From assembly GCF_005503365.1 (NCBI RefSeq), contig NZ_SCML01000025.1, positions 1 through 64,000 on the forward strand: 64,000 nt of DNA. The letters are read 5' to 3'. The number at the start of each line of letters is the position of its first letter. Position 1 is the first letter of the stretch. The position numbers and the translations under genes are program-made. This DNA comes from Hydrogenophaga sp. 2FB (GTDB lineage: Bacteria; Pseudomonadota; Gammaproteobacteria; Burkholderiales; Burkholderiaceae_C). Below, piece by piece: positions 36,865 to 47,364 of the stretch. The notes below the pieces were generated by a model. It was given only the letters and a program-made list of their open reading frames with translations. It ran no database searches and was not told the origin of the DNA.

Positions 36865-37842
36865 TCAGGCCCGGTGGTAGTCGCGGTACCAGCGCACGAA
36901 GCGCTCGATGCCGTCTTTCAGTGGCGTGGACGGCGCGAAGCCGACCCAGCGGTGCAGGGCGTCGGTGCTCGCATAGGTGGCGGGCACATCGCCGTCCTGC
37001 ATGGGCAGGAATTCCTTGACCGCTTCCTTGCCCAGCGCGTTTTCGATGCAGCCGATGAAGTCCATCAAGGGCACCGGATCGTTGTTGCCGATGTTGAAGA
37101 TGCGGTACGGCGCACCGCCGGCCGTTTCCGGCGTGGCGGGCTTGTCCAGCACGCGCAGCACGCCTTCGACGATGTCGTCGATGTAGGTGAAGTCGCGCTT
37201 CATCTGGCCGTGGTTGAACACCTGGATCGGCCGGCCTTCGAGCACCGCGCGGGTGAAGCTGAAGTAGGCCATGTCGGGCCGGCCCCAGGGGCCGTACACG
37301 GTGAAGAAGCGCAGGCCGGTGGTGGGCAGGCCGTAGAGGTGGCTGTAGGTGTGGGCCATCAGCTCGTTGGCCTTCTTGGTGGCGGCGTACAGGCTCACCG
37401 GGTGGTCCACCGCATCGGTTTCCTCGAACGGCATCTTGGTGTTGCCGCCGTACACGCTGGAGCTGGACGCGTAAACCAGGTGCCTGGGCTTCTGTGCGCG
37501 ACAGCCTTCAAGGATGTGGCCGAAGCCGGCGAGGTTGCTGTCGAGATACGCCATCGGGTGCGTGATCGAGTAACGCACGCCGGCCTGCGCCGCGAGGTGG
37601 ATCACCGCATCGAAGCGGTGCGTGGCGAAGAGCTTCGCCATGCCTTCCCGGTCGGCCACGTCCACCTGTTCGAACGCAAAACCCGGCTGCTGCAACAGCG
37701 GTGCCAGACGCGCCCGCTTGAGGGCGACGTCGTAGTAGTCGTTGAGGCTGTCGATGCCGAGCACCGTGTCGCCCCGCGCGAGCAGGCGCTGGGCGGTGTG
37801 CGCGCCGATGAAGCCGGCCGCGCCGGTGAGGAGGATGTGCAT
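36865..37842 (-). CDS. NAD-dependent epimerase, UDP-glucuronate 4-epimerase-like
   Basis: 325-residue extended SDR. The Rossmann motif GAAGFIG is at residues 7-13, the active pair Y152 and K156 lies in LYAATKKANE, and S127-S129 precede it. Strings such as DSLNDYYDVALKRARL, HLAAQAGVRYS and RFFTVYGPWGRPDMA are those of UDP-glucuronate 4-epimerases that make UDP-galacturonate for capsule or LPS. The product is likely, not proven. It is alone on its strand here. Confidence 0.9.
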   Translation of the reverse strand: MHILLTGAAGFIGAHTAQRLLARGDTVLGIDSLNDYYDVALKRARLAPLLQQPGFAFEQVDVADREGMAKLFATHRFDAVIHLAAQAGVRYSITHPMAYLDSNLAGFGHILEGCRAQKPRHLVYASSSSVYGGNTKMPFEETDAVDHPVSLYAATKKANELMAHTYSHLYGLPTTGLRFFTVYGPWGRPDMAYFSFTRAVLEGRPIQVFNHGQMKRDFTYIDDIVEGVLRVLDKPATPETAGGAPYRIFNIGNNDPVPLMDFIGCIENALGKEAVKEFLPMQDGDVPATYASTDALHRWVGFAPSTPLKDGIERFVRWYRDYHRA

Positions 37843-37905
37843 GGCCGCTATGTTAGCGACCCGCTAATGAGAGTGGCGGCGTGATGACATGCGTGCTCAG
37901 CACGC

Positions 37906-37997
37906 GAGGTCAATATCCAGGGCTCGCGAGGATCCGGCTTCGCCGGTCCCAGCGTGCGCCCCCTTGAGGGGGACGCGCGCAGCGCGGCGGGGGTGGG
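37906..37997. repeat. GC-rich intergenic hairpin repeat
   Basis: This stretch contains CCAGGGCTCGCGAGGATCC, then CCGGCTTCGCCGG, then CCCCCTTGAGGGGG, then GCGCGCAGCGCGGCGGGGG. Runs of this kind occur at many gene ends in Comamonadaceae genomes (from memory). It lies at the end of the acyl-CoA ligase gene. Related in style, not identical, to the repeat behind upp. Confidence 0.6.
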
Positions 37998-37998
37998 C

Positions 37999-39690
<1,692 letters not shown>

Positions 39691-39791
39691 TGGCGGTGTC
39701 TCCGTTGTTGTTGCGTCTACGAGGGGGAATCTACCAAGCCCCTGGAGCCCTGTTTAGAGGGTTTCACCTGTTGGGTGTCGCGGCCGGTGGT

Positions 39792-40592
39792 TCACACGTC
39801 GAAGGTCACGGTGAGGCTGGGCAAGGGATCGGAGAAATCCGCCGACCAGCGTTCGCCCGGCAGAACGGCCCAGGCGTCGGTCCAGGTGCCGGTGGTGACC
39901 ACGTCACCTTCGCGCAGGTCGGGCGCGCCTGGGCAGGCGCGCAGCGTCTGCGCGAAATGCAGCAAGGCGCGCAGCGGGCTGTCGAGCACGTTGCGGCCCT
40001 GGCCTTGTTCGAGGGCATCGCCGTTCCTGGACAGCGTCACGCTGGCGTTGGCCAGCAGCGCATCGAGTGCGCCGCTGTCGCTTGCAAGATCGCGCACGGG
40101 TACGCGGCGCCCGATCAGCAAGCGGGCGTGCAGCGCGCCATCGGCCACCGTGTCGGCGGGCAGAAACTTCCAGTCGGGCAAGTGCGACTGCACGATTTCG
40201 AAAGCCGGTGCGACCCAGTCGATGGCGTTGAACAGATCGTCGAGCGTGGGGTCGGCCACGGGCGTGGTCTTCAGGCCGAACGCCACTTCCGGTTCCAGCC
40301 GCGGTTGGCAAGTACGCCCCAGCGAGAGCGTGCCATCGCCATCGCACAGCGTGAGCGTGGTGTCCCACACCGTGCCCCAGATCGGCGCGTACACGTTGTA
40401 GCGTGGCCAGATCGTGCGGTTGGTGAAGCCGACCTTGAAGCCGCGGGCTTGCTCGCCGCGCGCGATGCGCAGTTGCCGCACGGCCAGCGCCTGTGCATAC
40501 GCCGTCTCCATGTCGAAGCCGGCTTGCGCGGTGAGGGGTGCGGGCCAGAGCCGGCCTTGATCGGTGTGGTCGAGCAGGGTTTGCGGATTCAT
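39792..40592 (-). CDS. FAH-family 2-keto-4-pentenoate hydratase-like protein
   Basis: 266-residue member of the fumarylacetoacetate hydrolase/hydratase superfamily, closest in pattern to 2-oxopent-4-enoate hydratase or 4-oxalocrotonate decarboxylase of meta-cleavage pathways. Recognisable parts are GFKVGFTNRTIWPRYNV, LEPEVAFGLK, the VAPAFEIVQSHLPDWKF stretch with acidic metal ligands, and a closing VTTGTWTDAW. The start could also be ATG at 40601 or 40604; none has a clear ribosome binding site. Divergent by 46 bp from a carboxylesterase gene. No ring-cleavage dioxygenase is in sight. Confidence 0.78.
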   Translation of the reverse strand: MNPQTLLDHTDQGRLWPAPLTAQAGFDMETAYAQALAVRQLRIARGEQARGFKVGFTNRTIWPRYNVYAPIWGTVWDTTLTLCDGDGTLSLGRTCQPRLEPEVAFGLKTTPVADPTLDDLFNAIDWVAPAFEIVQSHLPDWKFLPADTVADGALHARLLIGRRVPVRDLASDSGALDALLANASVTLSRNGDALEQGQGRNVLDSPLRALLHFAQTLRACPGAPDLREGDVVTTGTWTDAWAVLPGERWSADFSDPLPSLTVTFDV

Positions 40593-40638
40593 GCGGGTCA
40601 TCATAGAGGCGCAGTGCGCTCGCGCTATGCTGGCGCCC

Positions 40639-41346
40639 ATGAACAAGCCCTTTCTCGAAACCCAAGAACTCGTGAGCGAAGGCAACCCCGCCGCCACGCC
40701 CACCGCGTCCATCATCGTGCTGCACGGCCTGGGGGCCGACGGCAACGACTTCGTGCCCATCGCGCACGAGATGGATCTGAGTGCGATCGGTCCGGTGCGC
40801 TTCGTGTTTCCCAGCGCACCGGTGCGTCCGGTCACGATCAATGGCGGCTATGCGATGCGCGCCTGGTACGACATCCATCCCCCGAGCAACAACCCCGCGG
40901 TGCCGCGCCTCGAAGACGCGGCCGGCCTGCGTGCCTCGCAGGACCTGGTGCAAGGCCTGATTGACCGCGAGATCACACGCGGTGTGCCGGCGCACCGCAT
41001 CGTGCTCATGGGGTTCTCGCAAGGCTGCGCCATGACGCTCATGACGGGCCTGCGCGCACCGCAGCGCCTGGCGGGCCTGGTGGGGCTCTCGGGCTACCTG
41101 CCCATCGCCGAGACCACTGCCGCCGAGCGCGGTGAGGCCAACCGCGATACGCCGATTTTTCTCGCGCACGGCGAAGACGATCCCATGGTCACCATCGACC
41201 GCGCCACGGCCTCGCGCGATGCGTTGGCGGCCATGGGCTATGCGGTGGAATGGCATGCGTACCCGATGGAGCACACCGTGTGCGGCGAAGAGGTGGAAGA
41301 CCTCAACGCGTGGCTGTTGAAGGTGCTGGGCGCAAGCGCGGCCTGA
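40639..41346 (+). CDS. Phospholipase/carboxylesterase family hydrolase
   Basis: 235-residue alpha/beta hydrolase of the carboxylesterase/lysophospholipase (EstB, YpfH-like) family. The oxyanion region is LHGLGADGNDF (28-38), the nucleophile S127 sits in GFSQG, the aspartate is in HGEDDPMV and the histidine in MEHTVC. The length and the absence of a signal peptide indicate a cytosolic esterase with broad activity on short esters. ATG chosen at MNKPF; another Met lies 4 codons upstream. Confidence 0.92.
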   Translation: MNKPFLETQELVSEGNPAATPTASIIVLHGLGADGNDFVPIAHEMDLSAIGPVRFVFPSAPVRPVTINGGYAMRAWYDIHPPSNNPAVPRLEDAAGLRASQDLVQGLIDREITRGVPAHRIVLMGFSQGCAMTLMTGLRAPQRLAGLVGLSGYLPIAETTAAERGEANRDTPIFLAHGEDDPMVTIDRATASRDALAAMGYAVEWHAYPMEHTVCGEEVEDLNAWLLKVLGASAA

Positions 41347-41389
41347 GATGGGTATCAGTTTCCCGCATTCGCCAATGTGAACATCTGAT

Positions 41390-41417
41390 TTGACGGTGTT
41401 GTGAGCGCGCCGATAAG
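41390..41417 (+). promoter_or_regulatory. Candidate promoter of the Bug-LysR-unknown operon
   Basis: TTGACG and GATAAG are separated by 16 bp, 66 bp before the Bug gene's start. No other promoter-like pair was seen between the genes of the unit. Confidence 0.45.
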
Positions 41418-41483
41418 CTGCCGGAACGGTTGGGCAAGGACATTGCGAACCGATTTCAGCCACACATCAGCACGAGGCCGTTC

Positions 41484-42464
41484 ATGCATCTCAAACTCAT
41501 CCGCCTGATGGTCCTGGGGGCCATCGGTGTCTTCGGTTTTTTTACCGCGGTCCAGGCCGCGGAATTCCCCGATCGACCCATCACGATCATCGTGCCTTAT
41601 GCGAATGGCGGGCAGGGCGACATCATCGCCCGCGCCATTGCAGACAACCTCCCGGCCCGCATCGGGCAGCCCGTGATTGTGGTGAACCGGCCCGGTGCCA
41701 ATGGTGTGATCGGCACCCAGGCGGTCGCGCAAGCCAGGCCAGACGGGTACACCATCGGCGTGGTGGTGGCATCGCATGCGGTGTCGCCTGCCTTCAATGC
41801 CACGCTGCCGTTTGATTCGGTCCATGATTTCGTGCCGATCACGACCGCCGCGCTGACGGAGATGGTGGTGGTGGGATCACCGACCATGGAACCTCGGAAT
41901 CTGAAGGAATTCATTGCGCTGGCGAAGAGCAAGCCAGGCGAGCTGGTCTACAAGTCGGCCGGCCCGGGCAGCAATTCGCACCTGTTCAGCGAGTGGCTGC
42001 AGGATGCCACCGGGATCCGCCTCATTCACGCGCCCTACAAAGGCAGTGGCGACTCTTCGCGCGATCTCGTGGCGGGCGTGATCCACTTGGGCTTTGACAC
42101 GTTGCCGGGCGTCAAAGGCTATATCGTCAACAAGCAGATGAAGCTCCTGGCGGTCGGCGGACCCAAGCGGTCTCCCACGTTCCCCGATGTGCCCACCGTG
42201 GCCGAATACGCGGGGATCCCGGATTTCCAGGCGAACACCTGGAGCATGGTGCTGGCGCCGAAGGGCACGCCCGACGAGGTGGTGAACCGGTTGAACCGCG
42301 ACATCATCGCGGTGTTCCAGATGCCTGCGGTGCGCCAACGGCTGGAAAACACCGGCGCGCAGATCGTGGGCAACACACCCGCGCAGGCCCGGGAGATGCT
42401 GGCAGCGCAAGTGAAGTTCTACGGCGACCTTGTGAAGAGGTTGGGCCTCAAAGTCACCAACTGA
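41484..42464 (+). CDS. Bug family tripartite tricarboxylate transporter binding protein
   Basis: 326-residue periplasmic binding protein. Signal peptide about 1-24 (ends TAVQAAE). Hallmarks: RPITIIVPYANGGQGD, VIVVNRPGANGVIG, RPDGYTIGVV and TFPDVPTVAEYAG. First gene of a three-gene unit, 30 bp before a LysR regulator and followed by an unknown protein. The ligand is unknown; it should be the substrate or inducer linked to the third gene. Confidence 0.93.
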   Translation: MHLKLIRLMVLGAIGVFGFFTAVQAAEFPDRPITIIVPYANGGQGDIIARAIADNLPARIGQPVIVVNRPGANGVIGTQAVAQARPDGYTIGVVVASHAVSPAFNATLPFDSVHDFVPITTAALTEMVVVGSPTMEPRNLKEFIALAKSKPGELVYKSAGPGSNSHLFSEWLQDATGIRLIHAPYKGSGDSSRDLVAGVIHLGFDTLPGVKGYIVNKQMKLLAVGGPKRSPTFPDVPTVAEYAGIPDFQANTWSMVLAPKGTPDEVVNRLNRDIIAVFQMPAVRQRLENTGAQIVGNTPAQAREMLAAQVKFYGDLVKRLGLKVTN

Positions 42465-42494
42465 CCACCATCCGTTGTTCGGATCGCATTCGGC

Positions 42495-43418
42495 ATGATC
42501 AAAACGACCCGCCCGCTCAATGCCAAGCAGCTCGAGGCATTTCGTGCCGTCATGCTCACCGGGAGCATGACGGGCGCCGGGCGGTTCCTGTCGGTGTCGC
42601 AGCCCGCGATCACGCGGTTGATCCGCGATCTGGAAGAGGACTTGAAGCTCCAGCTCTTCGTTCGCGACAGCGGGCATATTGCGCCGACGCAGGAAGCGCG
42701 TGCGCTTTACAAGGAGGTCGAGCGCCACTACGCGGGCACGGAGCGCATCCGCGAAGCGGCCTTTGCGATCCGCGAGTTCAAGAGCGCCCGACTGAAGATC
42801 GCGGCGAACCTCTCGCTCACCCTGGCGTGTTTGCCCAGGGCCATCGCACGGTTCGAGAAGAGTTTTCCGACGTCGATGGTGAGCGTTCAAAGCGGCGTCT
42901 CCGCCGAAATCATCGACCTGGTGTCCAGCGGCAGCGTGGACATCGGTTTTGCGGCCATCCACCCCGGCCGCCGCGACGTGGGCTCGGCGCCGCTGGCCGC
43001 CTCGCAATGGCTGTGCATGCTGCCCAAAGGCCACGCCCTGGAAGCGCGCGCGGAGATCACGCCGTCGGATCTGGACGGCGTCGATTTCATTGCGGTGGGT
43101 CCCAGCTCGATGTCCCGCTACGAGATGGTGGGTATGAAAGGTTCGCCCAACATCACACCGCGCATTCGGCTGGAAACGCAGTACTCGGTGTCGGCCGCCA
43201 CCTTTGTTCGGCAAGGGCTGGGCATTGCGATGGTGGACCCCCTGGCCGCTTCATTGAGCGACAAGGACAGCGTGTCGCTCAGACGCTTTTCGCCCACGGT
43301 GCCTTATGTGCTCTCGGTGGTGTACCCCGCATCCGCACGACCGAACAAGTTGCTTGACGAGCTCATCGATTCGGTCCGAACGGTCTACGAGGAAACCATC
43401 CAGGGGCTTCCGGTTTAA
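42495..43418 (+). CDS. LysR family transcriptional regulator
   Basis: 307-residue regulator with the N-terminal winged helix (LNAKQLEAFRAVMLTGSMTG, then FLSVSQPAITRLIRDLEEDL; residues 9-52) and a periplasmic-binding-protein-like effector domain (about 95-300: RLKIAANLSLTLACLPRAI, VRQGLGIAMVDPL). Such CbbR/GcvA-like proteins respond to a pathway metabolite. Placed between the Bug gene and the unknown gene in the same direction, 20 bp before the latter. Confidence 0.9.
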   Translation: MIKTTRPLNAKQLEAFRAVMLTGSMTGAGRFLSVSQPAITRLIRDLEEDLKLQLFVRDSGHIAPTQEARALYKEVERHYAGTERIREAAFAIREFKSARLKIAANLSLTLACLPRAIARFEKSFPTSMVSVQSGVSAEIIDLVSSGSVDIGFAAIHPGRRDVGSAPLAASQWLCMLPKGHALEARAEITPSDLDGVDFIAVGPSSMSRYEMVGMKGSPNITPRIRLETQYSVSAATFVRQGLGIAMVDPLAASLSDKDSVSLRRFSPTVPYVLSVVYPASARPNKLLDELIDSVRTVYEETIQGLPV

Positions 43419-43438
43419 ACACAAGAAAGATTGAAAAA

Positions 43439-44377
43439 TTGAGTTATCCGAATCTGCTTGAAGAACTTCAGCACGAAACCCGACGCATTGCGCGCGAGGA
43501 ACCCGAGGGCTACCGAAAGCTGCGAACCGGCCAACTGGACAATCGCCCCGGTTGCGAAGGCGTCTACTACGGCGCACTCGATATTGCGCACGGCATGCTG
43601 CGCGACTTCGCGATGTACACCGTCTACCCCACGTTGGCGCTGCACCGGGAGCAGAACAACGTCGCGATGTCGCGCGCGGTGGCGAACCAGATGTTCCCGA
43701 CCGTCCTGAATTACCTGGGCTACAGCGGATTTCCGGAACTCAAACGCCTGGGGCACCGGTTTCTTGAAACGTCCGGAGACTGTGATCTGGAGCAGTTCGA
43801 TCACATCCTGGTGGCCTTTCTCCGGTACGTGAACACCCTTTACGCCTGGGCCTACCACTGGTTTCCCTGGAATGTGGGCGATGCCATGCGCTACCCGGGC
43901 GGCGACGGGCACAAGGAGCCGCTGGCCGCCGAGATCATCGACACGCTCGAACCCACCGACACCCTGATTCGACTTCGGTGGGAGCCGCTGGGCATCGAGG
44001 TGCGTGCATTCCTGTGTGTCGATCGCAACCCCGAACTCTGCCGCGACTTGCTGGACGCCTTGCCCTTCACCTGTCTCCAGTCGCACCCGATGGTGTCGGG
44101 TGAATCCATCTTTGCCTGGACGCCACTGACGTCGACGGCCGCCACGCCCTTCAAGGAAGAAATTCGCACCGCCCCTGTCGGTCGCTTGCGGTTCAGCCAG
44201 CGAACCGGTCAGAAGCTCACGGTGCAATACGGCGTGACGAGTGAGGACATCATGGCGCCGGTGTTGGGATCGGTGCTCCAGAGCGACCGGCATCTGCTGC
44301 GCGCCGTGGGGTCTGCCGTCTGGACGTCGACCTATGAAACCAAAGAGGCCATCTGGTTGACCGTGGAACGCTGTTAG
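43439..44377 (+). CDS. Cyclophilin-like/DUF3830-type protein with helical bundle
   Basis: 312 residues, no signal peptide. Residues 1-150 look like a helical bundle (LLEELQHETRRIAREEPEGYRKL, AMYTVYPTLALHREQNN, FPELKRLGHRFLE). Residues 170-310 look like a small beta-barrel (IRLRWEPLGIEVRAFL, LLDALPFTCLQSHP, SGESIFAW, FSQRTGQKLTVQYG). This recalls the cucumopine/mikimopine synthase group and DUF3830, a cyclophilin-like fold, though with the helical part first. That likeness is from memory and needs a profile search. The only suitable start is TTG, behind AAGAAAGA. Third gene of the Bug-LysR unit; it may condense or cyclise the imported acid, but that is speculation. Confidence 0.5.
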   Translation: MSYPNLLEELQHETRRIAREEPEGYRKLRTGQLDNRPGCEGVYYGALDIAHGMLRDFAMYTVYPTLALHREQNNVAMSRAVANQMFPTVLNYLGYSGFPELKRLGHRFLETSGDCDLEQFDHILVAFLRYVNTLYAWAYHWFPWNVGDAMRYPGGDGHKEPLAAEIIDTLEPTDTLIRLRWEPLGIEVRAFLCVDRNPELCRDLLDALPFTCLQSHPMVSGESIFAWTPLTSTAATPFKEEIRTAPVGRLRFSQRTGQKLTVQYGVTSEDIMAPVLGSVLQSDRHLLRAVGSAVWTSTYETKEAIWLTVERC

Positions 44378-44410
44378 GGCGCGAACCTGTGGTGGTGACC
44401 CTCCGGCGCG

Positions 44411-45370
44411 TCAAGGCGCACCGGTGGGGAACCGGCCCTGTGGCAGCCAGGCGCGCACCAGCGCCACCGCTTCACGGCCATACAGGATCAAGGCCAGCGC
44501 GAGCAGGATCAGCGGCATGGCCACGAACACCCAGCCGGTGAGGGTTTCGCCGGCAAGCCACACGCCGACGCACAGCGCCACCAACGGGTTCACGAACGAA
44601 TAGCTGCCCGCCAGCGCTGCCGAGGTGTTCTTCAACAGCCACAGGTAGGCATTGAGCGTGACCATGGTGCCCATGACCACCAGATAGAGCCAGGCCAGCC
44701 ACGATGCGGCCGTGACCTCGCGCCACGCCACCGTGCGCGCACTGGGTTCCCACAGCCCGGCCACGACCAACCCGAGCAATCCGCCCAACAACCACTGCGC
44801 GCCCGAGGCCATGGCCGGCGCGGGCAGGGCGAGGCGGCGCGAGGCGTACGAGCCCAGGCTCCACGCCAGCGGTGCGCCGAACGCGCACAGGGTGCCCAGC
44901 AGCGTGGTCGAAAAATCCCCTTCCAGTGCCAGCACCAGCGCACCCGCCGCGCCCAGCGCCAGACCGATCCAGCTCGTCACCGGCACGCGCTCGCCGCCCC
45001 AGCGCGTCCACAGCGCGAGCCACATCGGCATGGTGGTGACCACCGTCGCCATCAGGCCCGAACCGATGCCGGCCTTCTGCGCCAGCACGATCAGCGCCAT
45101 GGCCGCGAAGGCCATCAGGCCGCCGATGAGCGCGCTCGCACGCCCCTGCGCCGCCGTGGGCCAGGCCTGGCCTTGCCAGCGTGCGATGGCCAGCATGAGC
45201 ACGCCCGCGAACACGAAACGCGCGCCGTTCATGAGCACGGGCGGCAGCGACTGCATGGCCACGTCCAGCGCGAAATAGGTCGTGCCCCAGACCAGGTACA
45301 CGATCAACAGCGCCGCGCCCAAGCGCAAGCTATGGCGGTCGATCGACTTCGGGTTGAAAATGGACGGCAT
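44411..45370 (-). CDS. EamA family (YedA-type) drug/metabolite exporter
   Basis: 319-residue inner-membrane protein with ten predicted helices in two EamA repeats (AALLIVYLVWGTTYFALDVAMQ near 18; second repeat from about 160, WSLGSYASRRLAL). Fits the YedA/RhaT-like DMT superfamily, exporting amino acids or other metabolites. Divergent from an Lrp/AsnC regulator across 70 bp holding two dyads, a standard exporter-regulator arrangement. Confidence 0.9.
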   Translation of the reverse strand: MPSIFNPKSIDRHSLRLGAALLIVYLVWGTTYFALDVAMQSLPPVLMNGARFVFAGVLMLAIARWQGQAWPTAAQGRASALIGGLMAFAAMALIVLAQKAGIGSGLMATVVTTMPMWLALWTRWGGERVPVTSWIGLALGAAGALVLALEGDFSTTLLGTLCAFGAPLAWSLGSYASRRLALPAPAMASGAQWLLGGLLGLVVAGLWEPSARTVAWREVTAASWLAWLYLVVMGTMVTLNAYLWLLKNTSAALAGSYSFVNPLVALCVGVWLAGETLTGWVFVAMPLILLALALILYGREAVALVRAWLPQGRFPTGAP

Positions 45371-45384
45371 ATTCAGTCCTTCGT

Positions 45385-45431
45385 CGGAAATTTTCCGGAA
45401 ATGGGAAGGGGATCTGAATTTTGATCAAAAT
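45385..45431. promoter_or_regulatory. Two palindromes between exporter and Lrp genes
   Basis: ATTTTGATCAAAAT (45418-45431) is a perfect 14-bp palindrome 9 bp before the Lrp gene's ATG. CGGAAA-T-TTTCCG (45385-45397) is a 6-1-6 dyad 14 bp before the exporter's start. Both are AT-centred, as Lrp/AsnC sites are. Together they fit joint control of the two genes. Confidence 0.5.
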
Positions 45432-45440
45432 CGAGGCTGT

Positions 45441-45911
45441 ATGCAAGCAAATATCCAGCTAGACGACGTGGACGCCGGAATTCTTACGGCATTGAGCGGC
45501 GACAGCCGGCGTTCGTACGCCGACGTGGCCGCCGAGGTGGGGCTGTCCACGGCAGCCGTGCACGAGCGGGTGAAGAAGATGGTCGAGCGCGGGGTGATCG
45601 AGCGTTTCTCCTTGCGCGTCGACCCGGACCGTGTGGGCCTGCGCTTCACGGCCTTCGTGGCGATCCGCAACGACGGCGGCGCGCACTGCCGCGACGTGGC
45701 GCCGCGCCTGAGCGAGCTGCCCGAGGTGCTCGAGCTGCACAGCGTGGCGGGCGAATACGACTTCCTCGCCAAGGTGCGCACCACGCATGCGCGCGCGCTT
45801 GAAGAGGTGCTCTACAAGATCAAGGCCATTCCCGGCGTGGCGCGCACCACCAGCACGGTGGTGCTCAACACCGAGTTCGAAGACCGGCCGCTGCAGTTGC
45901 CGAAGGAGTGA
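45441..45911 (+). CDS. Lrp/AsnC family transcriptional regulator
   Basis: 156 residues. The helix-turn-helix lies in residues 10-58 (DAGILTALSGDSRRSYADVAAEVGLS, then AAVHERVKKMVERGVI) and the RAM/AsnC ligand domain in about 68-150 (TAFVAIRNDGG, LHSVAGEYDFLAKVRTTH). Likely amino-acid-responsive control of the divergent EamA exporter. Ends 1 bp from the end of the deaminase gene, convergent. Confidence 0.92.
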   Translation: MQANIQLDDVDAGILTALSGDSRRSYADVAAEVGLSTAAVHERVKKMVERGVIERFSLRVDPDRVGLRFTAFVAIRNDGGAHCRDVAPRLSELPEVLELHSVAGEYDFLAKVRTTHARALEEVLYKIKAIPGVARTTSTVVLNTEFEDRPLQLPKE

Positions 45912-45912
45912 C

Positions 45913-47364
45913 TTAGCGCGGGGTGGTGGCGAGCTGCACCGCCAGGCGGTTGTGCCGCTCCACGATCGGTCCCAGGTCCACGCTGGTGAGCTGGCCTTCG
46001 CGCACCACCACCTGGCCATTGACCACCGTGTAGGCCGCTTGCGGGCTTGCACACAGCAACAGGCTGCCCACCGGGTCGTGCACCGCGCCACCCGCAAAGC
46101 CCAGGGTGCGCAGATCGAACAGCGCGAAGTCGGCGCACATGCCGACGGCGAGATGGCCGATGTCCTTGCGCCCCAATACCTCGGCGCCGCCGCGCGTGGC
46201 CATGTGCAGCGCGTCGCGCGCGGTCATTTCGGCCGGACCGAGGTCGCAACCGAAGAAGGTCTTGCCGCCACGCTCTTCGGGCGCTTGCAGGGCCCGGCCC
46301 ACGCGTGCGAGCAAGAGCGCCTGTCGCGCTTCGTTGACCATGTGCGCGCCGTCGTTGCTGGCGCTGCCGTCCACGCCCAGGCCCACGGGCACACCGGCGT
46401 CGAGCATGCGGCGCACCGGTGCGATGCCCGAGGCCAGGCGCATGTTGCTGCAGGGGCAATGGGCCACGCCGGTGCGGCTGGCGGCGAAGAGGGAGATGCC
46501 TTCGTCGTCGAGCTTCACGCAGTGCGCGTGCCACACGTCGTCACCGAGCCAGCCGAGTTCCTGCGCGTACTGCGCGGGCGTCTTGTTGAACTTCTCGCGG
46601 CTGTAGGCGATGTCGTGGTCGTTCTCCGCCAGGTGGGTGTGCAGGCGCACGCCTTGCCCCTTGAACGAGCGGGCGAGCGCCGCGCTTTCCTTCATGAGCG
46701 CGGGGCTGACCGAGAACGGCGAACAGGGTGCGAGCGCCACCTGCAGCATCGCGCCGTGTTGGGCGCCGTGCCAGGTCTCGATCAGGCGCTGGCTGTCTTT
46801 GAGGATCGCCTCCTCGCGCTCCACCACCGCATCGGGCGGCAGGCCACCGGCGCTCGCGCCCACGCTCATGCTGCCGCGCGTGGCCATGAAGCGCATGCCG
46901 ATCTGCTGCGCGGCTTCGATGCTGTCTTCCAGGCGCACGCCGTTGGGGTAGATGTAGAGATGGTCGCTGGTGGTGGTGCAGCCACTGAGCAGCAATTCGG
47001 CCATGGCGACCTGCGTGGACACACGCACCATCTCGGGCGTGAGGCCGGACCAGATCGGGTACAGGCCGCGCAGCCACGAGAACAGCTCGGCGTTCTGCAC
47101 GCTCGGGATCGCGCGCGTGAGGCTCTGGTACATGTGGTGGTGCGTGTTCACCAGGCCTGGCGTGACGAGATGGCCGCTGGCTTCGATCACCTCGCTGGCC
47201 TCATCGTGCAGCGCCGGTGGCAGCTCGGCGGCGGGACCGATCCACTCGATGACGTTGCCGCGCACGAAGAGGCTCGCATCGGCCAGCTCGGTGCCACTGG
47301 CCAGATCGGCATCGTTGAAGGTCGCGATGCAGGTGGCGTTCTGGATGAGCAGGGAGCGTGTCAT
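45913..47364 (-). CDS. 8-oxoguanine deaminase-like amidohydrolase
   Basis: 483-residue amidohydrolase of the TrzN/AtzB/guanine deaminase branch. Metal ligands: H75-x-H77 in NTHHHMYQ, the histidine in HTHLAEND, the histidine in HAHCVKLDDEG and the aspartate in GLGVDGSASNDG. The overall pattern (THHHMYQSLTRAIP, TSDHLYIYPNG, SMSVGASAGGLPPD) matches bacterial 8-oxoguanine deaminases, which convert 8-oxoguanine to urate. It overlaps the LysR gene's end by 4 bp (ATGA) and so is translated with it. Urate breakdown yields glyoxylate, which the divergent gcl operon would use. Confidence 0.83.
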   Translation of the reverse strand: MTRSLLIQNATCIATFNDADLASGTELADASLFVRGNVIEWIGPAAELPPALHDEASEVIEASGHLVTPGLVNTHHHMYQSLTRAIPSVQNAELFSWLRGLYPIWSGLTPEMVRVSTQVAMAELLLSGCTTTSDHLYIYPNGVRLEDSIEAAQQIGMRFMATRGSMSVGASAGGLPPDAVVEREEAILKDSQRLIETWHGAQHGAMLQVALAPCSPFSVSPALMKESAALARSFKGQGVRLHTHLAENDHDIAYSREKFNKTPAQYAQELGWLGDDVWHAHCVKLDDEGISLFAASRTGVAHCPCSNMRLASGIAPVRRMLDAGVPVGLGVDGSASNDGAHMVNEARQALLLARVGRALQAPEERGGKTFFGCDLGPAEMTARDALHMATRGGAEVLGRKDIGHLAVGMCADFALFDLRTLGFAGGAVHDPVGSLLLCASPQAAYTVVNGQVVVREGQLTSVDLGPIVERHNRLAVQLATTPR

